A stretch of DNA of 64,000 nt from Euzebya tangerina (lineage in GTDB: Bacteria; Actinomycetota; Nitriliruptoria; Euzebyales; Euzebyaceae). Below the pieces are notes generated by a model. The model worked only from the letters and a program-made list of their open reading frames with translations. It was not told where the DNA came from and did no database searches. This document shows, piece after piece, positions 42,551 through 49,579 of the stretch. Numbering within the stretch: the first letter of the stretch is position 1; each line of letters starts with the position of its first letter. The stretch spans positions 3,100,001 to 3,164,000 of the forward strand of contig NZ_PPDK01000001.1 in the NCBI RefSeq assembly GCF_003074135.1. Direction: 5' to 3'. Both the position numbers and the translations under genes were made by a program.

Positions 42551-44395
42551 CTACCCGCCGGACGTGGTGCCGGCCTGCCAGGCGCGGTGCAGGCCGGCGT
42601 AGAGGCCCCCCGCCGCCACCAGTTCCCCGTGCGGGCCGTCCTCCACGATCCTCCCGCGGTCGAACACCAGCACCCGGTCGGCCTGCTCGGCTGTGGACAG
42701 CCGATGGGCGATCGTGACGGTCGTCCGGCCCTCGGTCAGACCCGCGAGGGCCCGCTGCAACCGCATCTCCGCCGCCGGGTCGACGGCCGAGGTTGCCTCG
42801 TCCAGCACCAGCAGATCCGGATCGGCCAGGTACGCGCGGGCCAGGGCGACCAGCTGCCGCTCACCGGCCGAGAGAGCGTCACCCCGCTCACCCACAGCGG
42901 TCTGCAGTCCCTGGGGAAGCCCCTCGATCCACTCGTCCAGTTGCAACTCGGCGAAGGCCCGCCGCACGTCGTCAGGATCGCCGTCGGCATCCCCCATGAG
43001 GACGTTGTCGAGGATCGAGCCGGAGAACAACATGCCGTCCTGCGGCACCATCACGACCCGATCCCGCAACGACGGGAAGCGGACCTCCTGCAGCGGCACG
43101 CCCGCCAATCGGATCGTCCCGCCGGTCGGATCCATCAGACGCGTCAGCAGCTTGGCGAACGTGGTCTTGCCGGACCCCGTCTCACCGACCACCGCCACCT
43201 TCGATCGAGGCGCGATCCGCACGTCGACGTCGAACAGCACCTGCGGTCCCTGCCCGACGGCACCACCGGCAGCTCGTGGGTAGGCGAAGTCGACGTGGTC
43301 GAAGTGCACGTCGAGGGGTCCGGCGGGCAGGTCGTCGCCGTCGTGTCCGGGGTCCGCGACATCGGGGTCGAGATCCAGGATGCCGATGACCCGGCGCCAC
43401 CCGGCGACCGCGTTCTGGGCCTCGTTGACCGCCTCCCCGAACGCCTGGACGGGCTCGACGAACAGCTGGGCCAGGAACAGGAAGGCGACGACGCGCCCGA
43501 CCGTGGTGACGTCATTCACGGCGAGGACGGTGCCGACGACAAGAACCCCGGCGATCACCATGGAGCTCATCAGCTCCCCAGCGCCGCTGAACCCGGCGGA
43601 GAGCCATCCAGCCCGAACCGCGGAGCTGCGATGGTCGGCGATGGCGTCGTCGAGGCGCTCGCGGGTGCGATCCTCCACGCCGTAGGCACGGATGACCTGG
43701 GCGCCGACCACCGTCTCGGCCAGGATGCCCAGCATGCGGCCGACCTTGCGCCGAACGACGAGGTACGCGGTGTCCAACCGCGTCTGGAACAGTCGGATCA
43801 CCACGGCGATGACCGGCACCGCCGCCACGACCGCGAGCGCCAGCTGCCACTGCAGGACCACCATCACCAGCAGGGCCAGGGTGGCCTGACCGACGTTCAC
43901 GATGAGCTGCAGGCCGGCCCACTGCATGAATCGCGAGATCTGGTCGATGTCGGTTGTGACTCGGGCGACCAGGACACCGCGCTGCTCGCTGGCCTGGTGC
44001 AGCATCGAGAGATCGTGGATGTGCGCGAAGGTCCGACGCCGCAGGTTCGATAGGGCGGTCTCGGCGACCGTGGCCAGCCGGAGGTTCATGACGCCCGTCG
44101 CCAACGCCGTCAGCAGGACCGCGGCACCACCCGCGGCGACCAACTGCGTCACCACGCCGAGATCCACGCTGTCGGCATCCACGGTGAACCCACGGTCCAG
44201 GATCTGCTGCACCAGGATCGGAACGATCACCCGTCCAGCAGTCGCCACCACGGCCAGGAGACCCGTGACGCCCAGCCCGACCCGCAACTCAGGCGATAGG
44301 GCGAGTCCGCGCGTGATGGTGTCCCACGCCGTGGCCTCCTCCGCCTTCGCGGTCGACTCGAGCTCCTCCGGATCGGCGACCAGACTGCGGCTCAT
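42551..44395 (-). CDS. ABC exporter half-transporter with canonical catalytic residues
   Basis: A 614-residue protein: six-helix membrane domain (about residues 35-330) and ATPase domain (about 360-600). Walker A GETGSGKTTFAKLL, Walker B LLVLDEATSAVD with Glu, H-loop TIAHRLST with His; but its signature motif is LSAGERQ rather than LSGGQ. The start overlaps the partner's stop (ATGA). With the partner it should form a heterodimer of the TM287/288 or BmrCD type, in which this subunit's Walker sites are the active ones. Substrate unknown. Confidence 0.9.
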   Translation of the reverse strand: MSRSLVADPEELESTAKAEEATAWDTITRGLALSPELRVGLGVTGLLAVVATAGRVIVPILVQQILDRGFTVDADSVDLGVVTQLVAAGGAAVLLTALATGVMNLRLATVAETALSNLRRRTFAHIHDLSMLHQASEQRGVLVARVTTDIDQISRFMQWAGLQLIVNVGQATLALLVMVVLQWQLALAVVAAVPVIAVVIRLFQTRLDTAYLVVRRKVGRMLGILAETVVGAQVIRAYGVEDRTRERLDDAIADHRSSAVRAGWLSAGFSGAGELMSSMVIAGVLVVGTVLAVNDVTTVGRVVAFLFLAQLFVEPVQAFGEAVNEAQNAVAGWRRVIGILDLDPDVADPGHDGDDLPAGPLDVHFDHVDFAYPRAAGGAVGQGPQVLFDVDVRIAPRSKVAVVGETGSGKTTFAKLLTRLMDPTGGTIRLAGVPLQEVRFPSLRDRVVMVPQDGMLFSGSILDNVLMGDADGDPDDVRRAFAELQLDEWIEGLPQGLQTAVGERGDALSAGERQLVALARAYLADPDLLVLDEATSAVDPAAEMRLQRALAGLTEGRTTVTIAHRLSTAEQADRVLVFDRGRIVEDGPHGELVAAGGLYAGLHRAWQAGTTSGG

Positions 44396-46275
44396 CGCCC
44401 GGCCCCGGTCGACGCCTCCGGGGCGTCGGTGTCGTAGGCGTCGATGAGGTCGCGGTAGCCCGCGTGGGCGGCGTACAGCTCCTCGTGGGTGCCTCGCCCG
44501 ACGGCGCGACCCCCCGAGACGAAGATGACCTCGTCGGCCAGGCTGATCGAGGAGCGGCGGTACGCGATGAGCACCACGGTCGTGTCGAGCTCGGCGAGAC
44601 CGTGGAGGATCTCGGACTCGACGGCTGGGTCGACGGCCGAGGTGGCGTCGTCGAGGACCAGCAGCCGCGGCTGTCTGAGCAGGGCCCGGGCCAGCGCGAT
44701 CCGCTGTCGCTGTCCGCCGGAGAGGCTGGCGCCGCGCTCGCCGAGTTGGGTCTCGTACCCATCCGGAAGCTCGGCGATGAAGCCATCGGCCCGGGCCGTC
44801 CGGGCGGCCCAGTGGATCCGATCGGTGGGGAGGTCGGCGCCGAGCGTCAGGTTGCCCACCACGCTGTCGTCGAACAGGAAGGCCTCCTGGAAGACCAGCA
44901 CCACGTTGTGTGCGAGCGCGCCACGGTCGAGGTCCTGGAGCGGTCGCCCATCCAGTCGGATCGTGCCATCGTCGGGATCGAAGAGGCGGGCCAGCAGATG
45001 GGCGATGGTGGTCTTGCCCGATCCGGTCGGTCCCACCACCGCAACCGTGGTCCCGGCGGTGATGTCCAGATCGAGGCGCTCCAGACCCCGGGTTCCCGTC
45101 GGGTCTGGTTGGGCGGCCTGACCCCCGTCGGCGCGTGACGGAACAGGCCGGCCGAGGTCCTGATAGGCCGTGTCCGGGTGGGTGTAGCTGAGGTCGTCGG
45201 CGTCAGCCCGCGCGCCACCCGACCCGTCGGTTCGGTCGGTCCCGTACCGGACGTGGCCGGTCTCGGCCAGGACCGAGTCGATGCGCTCCATCCCGACGAT
45301 GGCGCGTGGCAGCTCCCCGAGCAGCCAGCCGAAGACGCGCATCGGCAGCGCGACGAGACGGAAGAGATAGGCGAACGTGACCAAGTCTCCGACGGTGATG
45401 GCACCAGCCGCGACGCGGCGGGCACCGACGAACAGCACCAGCAGGATGCCGATGTTGGGGAGGGCCTCCATGACCGGGTCGAAGACGGCACGCAGGCGAC
45501 CGACCTCGATCAGCCGGTCGCGGAGGGTGTCGCTGTGGCCGCCGAAGCGGTCGGCCTCGGCACCCTCGCGACCGAGGGTCTTGACCACCAGAGCCGCATC
45601 GAAGGACTCGTGGGCGGTCTCCGACACCTGCGCACGCTGCCGCTGGGCCTCCGCAGCCACCACGCGCATCTTCCGCTGATAGACGTAGTTTGCGGCACCC
45701 AGCATGGGACCGACGACGAACCCGATGAAGGCCAGGAAGGGATCGCGTGACACCAGCAGCACCGCCGTCACGATCAGCATGACGATCACGCCGACTGCCA
45801 TGGGGAGTGGGGCGGCGATGAAGGAGGCGGCCTCGACGTCGTCGTTCACGTTGGCCAGCAGTTGGCCCGTCGGGTGTCGGCGGTGCCACTCGATCGGCAG
45901 GCTCAGGTAGCGGTCGGTGACCTCGACCCGGTCACGCTGTTGCAGCCGGTACTGCGCACTGTAGGCGCCAGCCCGGCGGAGGCCGATCCCGACCGCGCGG
46001 ACCATCGACACCCCGATGACCGCGATGGCACCCGTGGCGAGTGCGGCCGTGCCAACCGCCCCCTCGGCGATGGCCGGGAACAGCAGCGTGTCGGTCACCC
46101 ATCCGATCACCAGTGAGGACACGACGGTTGCGCCGGCGTACAGCGTCGTGCCGACCATGCCCCAGGCGAACTCCTTGGGGGCCCGGCGCAGCTGCCGCAT
46201 GATCAGACGTAGGCCCGCGCCGAATAGCCCGCCGCTACTGGCGCGCGCCACAACCACCGATTCGCTCGAGCTCAT
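44392..46275 (-). CDS. ABC exporter half-transporter with degenerate catalytic residues
   Basis: A 627-residue partner of the previous gene: six membrane helices then ATPase domain. Walker A is GPTGSGKTTIAHLL and the signature LSGGQRQRIALARALL is canonical, but Walker B is LLVLDDATSAVD (Asp in place of Glu) and the H-loop reads IAYRRSS (Tyr in place of His). This is the degenerate half expected in asymmetric heterodimeric exporters. ATG 46275 is chosen; a GTG at 46308 would add 11 residues. An ~40-residue charged insert precedes the ATPase domain. Divergent from the LAL regulator gene. Confidence 0.88.
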   Translation of the reverse strand: MSSSESVVVARASSGGLFGAGLRLIMRQLRRAPKEFAWGMVGTTLYAGATVVSSLVIGWVTDTLLFPAIAEGAVGTAALATGAIAVIGVSMVRAVGIGLRRAGAYSAQYRLQQRDRVEVTDRYLSLPIEWHRRHPTGQLLANVNDDVEAASFIAAPLPMAVGVIVMLIVTAVLLVSRDPFLAFIGFVVGPMLGAANYVYQRKMRVVAAEAQRQRAQVSETAHESFDAALVVKTLGREGAEADRFGGHSDTLRDRLIEVGRLRAVFDPVMEALPNIGILLVLFVGARRVAAGAITVGDLVTFAYLFRLVALPMRVFGWLLGELPRAIVGMERIDSVLAETGHVRYGTDRTDGSGGARADADDLSYTHPDTAYQDLGRPVPSRADGGQAAQPDPTGTRGLERLDLDITAGTTVAVVGPTGSGKTTIAHLLARLFDPDDGTIRLDGRPLQDLDRGALAHNVVLVFQEAFLFDDSVVGNLTLGADLPTDRIHWAARTARADGFIAELPDGYETQLGERGASLSGGQRQRIALARALLRQPRLLVLDDATSAVDPAVESEILHGLAELDTTVVLIAYRRSSISLADEVIFVSGGRAVGRGTHEELYAAHAGYRDLIDAYDTDAPEASTGAGR

Positions 46276-46416
46276 ACTGGTCCGCGCACATGGTGCCGGG
46301 CGGCTCACGCATTGCCATGCTCAATCGGCAGGGCGGTGCGGTGAGATCATGGCACGAGGACGTACGCGCACGGGTGCACCTCGCGGTTCACCGGTGGCTA
46401 CGATTCGGGCTCGGCC

Positions 46417-49374
46417 ATGAACACACGGCTTCCAGACAGCAGTTCCCCGGTCGCTCCAACTCGGGATCAGGTTGCTGCCGACCTCATCGAGCGGGTCGAG
46501 CGGGCGCTGCGCGGGGAGGCCGGCGTGACCCTGCTGGAGGGACCGGCGGGCATCGGCAAGTCCCACCTGGTGGGGGAGTTGGCCGAGCACCTGTCGGACC
46601 GCGGCGTCAGGGTGCTGACCGGTCGCTGCCTGGACCTGGTCGACGTGAGCCTGCCCTTCCTCCCCTTCGTCGAGATGCTGCGGCCGGTCCGGGAGCAGCT
46701 TCGACGCGCGGATCTGCTGTCGACCAGCCGCGGTCTCGCGGCTCTGATCGGTGCACCCGAGGAGGCGCCCACAACCGACGCGGTCGCAGCCCTGGGCCAC
46801 CTCCGTCTGTTCGAGGAGGTGCTTCGGGCCCTCGATGTCGTGAGAGACGATGCGGGTCTGGTCCTCCTCCTCGAGGACGTCCACGCGGCCGACCCGTCGA
46901 CCATCGATCTCCTGACGTTCCTCGTCGGACCGCTGGAGCCGCTGGCGATCGGCGTCGTCGGCACCATGCGGCCTCCGGGTCCGGCGGACGCAGCCCTCGC
47001 CCAGCTCCGAGCGGCGATCACCCGCGCAGATCCTGATGCCATCCGGACCGTGCCGCCGATGGGCGACGACGAGATCGAGGTGATCATCGTCGGCACCGGA
47101 CCCCAGGAGCTGCCCTACGAGACGGTGGCCGCCATCGCCGCCCGTGCCGAAGGCAATCCGTTGTTCGCCCAAGAGCTGGCGGCAGCAGCTCGCCATGGTG
47201 GTGGTGGCCTGCCGGACGGCCTGCGGGCTACGCTGCTCGCCCGCTTCGACCGAACGTCCACCGAGACCCAGCGCATCCTCCGGGTGGCCGCGGCGATCGG
47301 GCGCCACGTGCACCCGAGGGTCCTGGCCAAGCTGGTCACCACCGCAGAGGACCAACTCTGGACCGCGCTGCGAGAGGCCGTGGATGCGGGCCTGCTGGTG
47401 GTCCAACGCCAGGCGGGGACCTACCGGTTCAGGCACGCGCTGCTGGGTGAGGCCGTCTACGAGACCTTGCTGCCGGGGCAGAAGGAGGCGTTGCACCGTC
47501 GGATCGCGGAGGTGCTCGCAGGGCACCAGGCAGACCTCGACCCGCTGGGTGCCGGCGAGCTGGCACGGCACCACCGACTTGCCGGTCTGTGGCAACCGGC
47601 CTTCACCGGAGCCCTGGTCGCCGCGGCCGAAGCAGAACGAGTTGGAGCGCTGGGTGATGCCCTCCAGCACATCCGGACGGCCATCGATCTGTGGGATCAG
47701 GTCGAGGACCCGATCGCCCTGGCAGGACGTGACCGTGCCAGTCTGCTGGCGCACTCGGCCGAGCTGGCCAACGCCAGCGGTCGTGGCGACGCGGTGGAGC
47801 TGGTCACGGAGGCCATCGCGAGCCTGGATCCTGCCTCCGACGGTGTCACGTTGGGTCTGCTCCACGAACGATTGGGGAGCTACAGCCTCGATGTCGGACA
47901 TCGGGATGCGGGGCGTCGGGCACTGGCTCGTGCGGCTGATCTGGTCGGTGACGCACCCTCGGTCCCCCGTGCCCAGGTCTTGGCGACCACCGCGATCTTC
48001 CTGACCCTGTCGTGTCGCTACGGCGAAGCGCTCACGGTGGCGACGCAGACGCTCGAACTCGCCCGGGCCACGGAGGATCCCCGCTCCGCGATCCGCGCGC
48101 TCTCGGCCATGGGGATGTGCATGGCCTATCTCGGTAGGCTCGAGGAGGGGATCGAGTGCCTGGAGACGGCAGACCATCTGGCCGCCGAGGCCGGAACGCC
48201 GAGTGACGTCACGCGGACGTATCGCATGCGCAGCGACATCCTCCGGCTGGCGGGCCGTCTGGACGACGCGGTCGCGATCGCAGACGACGGCCTGGAGGTG
48301 GCAGAGCGGCTCGGTGTCGCGCACTCCGATGGCTTGGTCATTCGCACTCACCGGGCCTGGGCCTGCCTGGGTACGGGGGCCTGGGAGGACGCCCGCACCA
48401 CCCTGGCTCCCGCGCTCCGCTCGCCCGGGGCGTACTGGGTCGAGCTGCCGTTGCTGGTCAGCGCCGAGTTGGAGCTCCTCGAGGGGAATCCGGACCGAGC
48501 CGCTCTCGCCCTGGACGCTGCCGCCCGAGTGGCCCATGAGCCGCGGTGGCAGCCGGCTTGGACCCGGCTGCGCGCGGAGGTGGCCCTGGCTGAGGGCAAC
48601 CCGGACCTGGCCGTCAACGGTGTGGCCGACGCGCTGCTGGTCCCGTTGGAGCGTGGCAATGCCCCCGAGCAGGTTCGACTGGCGGCGGTCGGCCTGCAGG
48701 CCGTCGGGGACCTGCTGCCGCTGCGCCGGGCCAACGGGGAGCCGACCGAGCCGCTGCTGCAGGAGGCCCGGACGTTCCTCGATCGGGCACGTGCCGCCGC
48801 GGACGCGGCCACGTCCGTCACGCTGGACGCGGATGCGTGGTCGGCGACGGCGCAGGCCGAGTTCGCCCGAAGTACCGCGGACGTCGACGTCGCGGCCGCG
48901 TGGGTTGACGCCGAGGGCTGGTGGAGGACGCTCGAGCGTCCGTATCTCGTTGCCTACTGCGGCTACCGTCATGCGGAGGCGCTGGTGGCGACCGGCATCG
49001 GTCGGGCCGAGGCCGGCGCCGTGGCCCGATCCGCCCACGTGGCCGCCACCGACCTCGGCGCCGCCGGCCTGCGTGACGCCATCGAGTTGCTGGCCCGGCG
49101 CGCCCGTCTTCGCCTGGTCGGCACCGACGAAGTGACGGCGCCGCCCTCCGCCAGTTCACCACTCACACCGCGTGAGACGGAGGTCCTGGGGCTGGTCGCC
49201 CAGGGGCTCAGCAATGGCGAGATCGCCGAGATGCTGGTCATCAGCCCGAAGACGGCGAGCGTGCACGTCTCCAACATCCTGGCCAAGTTGGATGTGCCGG
49301 GACGCGTCGAAGCCGCGGCGGTCGGCCAGCAGTTGGGGCTGCTGGACGATCCCGCCGCGGCCGGTGGGGGGTGA
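46417..49374 (+). CDS. LAL-type (large ATP-binding LuxR) transcriptional regulator
   Basis: A 985-residue regulator. N-terminal AAA ATPase: Walker A EGPAGIGKSHL near residue 42 and Walker B LVLLLEDVHAADP near 150. The middle (about 350-880) is alpha-helical and TPR-like. The last ~65 residues are a LuxR helix-turn-helix: LTPRETEVLGLVAQGLSNGE, then SPKTASVHVSNILAKL. Such proteins usually activate neighbouring genes in response to a small molecule. It starts 141 bases from the divergent ABC exporter operon, its likeliest target. The 3' end faces the zinc-ribbon gene with 4 bases between stops. Confidence 0.9.
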   Translation: MNTRLPDSSSPVAPTRDQVAADLIERVERALRGEAGVTLLEGPAGIGKSHLVGELAEHLSDRGVRVLTGRCLDLVDVSLPFLPFVEMLRPVREQLRRADLLSTSRGLAALIGAPEEAPTTDAVAALGHLRLFEEVLRALDVVRDDAGLVLLLEDVHAADPSTIDLLTFLVGPLEPLAIGVVGTMRPPGPADAALAQLRAAITRADPDAIRTVPPMGDDEIEVIIVGTGPQELPYETVAAIAARAEGNPLFAQELAAAARHGGGGLPDGLRATLLARFDRTSTETQRILRVAAAIGRHVHPRVLAKLVTTAEDQLWTALREAVDAGLLVVQRQAGTYRFRHALLGEAVYETLLPGQKEALHRRIAEVLAGHQADLDPLGAGELARHHRLAGLWQPAFTGALVAAAEAERVGALGDALQHIRTAIDLWDQVEDPIALAGRDRASLLAHSAELANASGRGDAVELVTEAIASLDPASDGVTLGLLHERLGSYSLDVGHRDAGRRALARAADLVGDAPSVPRAQVLATTAIFLTLSCRYGEALTVATQTLELARATEDPRSAIRALSAMGMCMAYLGRLEEGIECLETADHLAAEAGTPSDVTRTYRMRSDILRLAGRLDDAVAIADDGLEVAERLGVAHSDGLVIRTHRAWACLGTGAWEDARTTLAPALRSPGAYWVELPLLVSAELELLEGNPDRAALALDAAARVAHEPRWQPAWTRLRAEVALAEGNPDLAVNGVADALLVPLERGNAPEQVRLAAVGLQAVGDLLPLRRANGEPTEPLLQEARTFLDRARAAADAATSVTLDADAWSATAQAEFARSTADVDVAAAWVDAEGWWRTLERPYLVAYCGYRHAEALVATGIGRAEAGAVARSAHVAATDLGAAGLRDAIELLARRARLRLVGTDEVTAPPSASSPLTPRETEVLGLVAQGLSNGEIAEMLVISPKTASVHVSNILAKLDVPGRVEAAAVGQQLGLLDDPAAAGGG

Positions 49375-49378
49375 GGGC

Positions 49379-49579
49379 TCAGCGCAGCTTGGCAACCGGC
49401 ATGAGGAACCAGTGGCCCCCACGCGGACACCACACCCTGGCGTGTTCGATCGGTCCGTCGGTGCTCTCCAGCACCAGGCGCCGCACGATGTGTGCTGGTG
49501 CCCGGCAGGCTGGACAGCGTGTTGCATCCGTAGCCCGGACGGCGATTGCCGACCGGGCGGTGTCGGCCTTAGGGAGCAC
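49379..49579 (-). CDS. Small zinc-ribbon-like protein
   Basis: A 66-residue protein. CPACRAPAHIVRRLVLESTD gives a CXXC pair and the segment VWCPRGGHWFLMP provides a third Cys and a His, a plausible zinc site; similar short proteins with STDGP(V/I)EH are known in actinobacteria without assigned function. The GTG at 49579 lies 8 bases inside the end of the upstream CSLREA gene on the same strand; ATG 49648 would add 23 basic residues. No ribosome-binding site is evident for either. Confidence 0.6.
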   Translation of the reverse strand: MLPKADTARSAIAVRATDATRCPACRAPAHIVRRLVLESTDGPIEHARVWCPRGGHWFLMPVAKLR

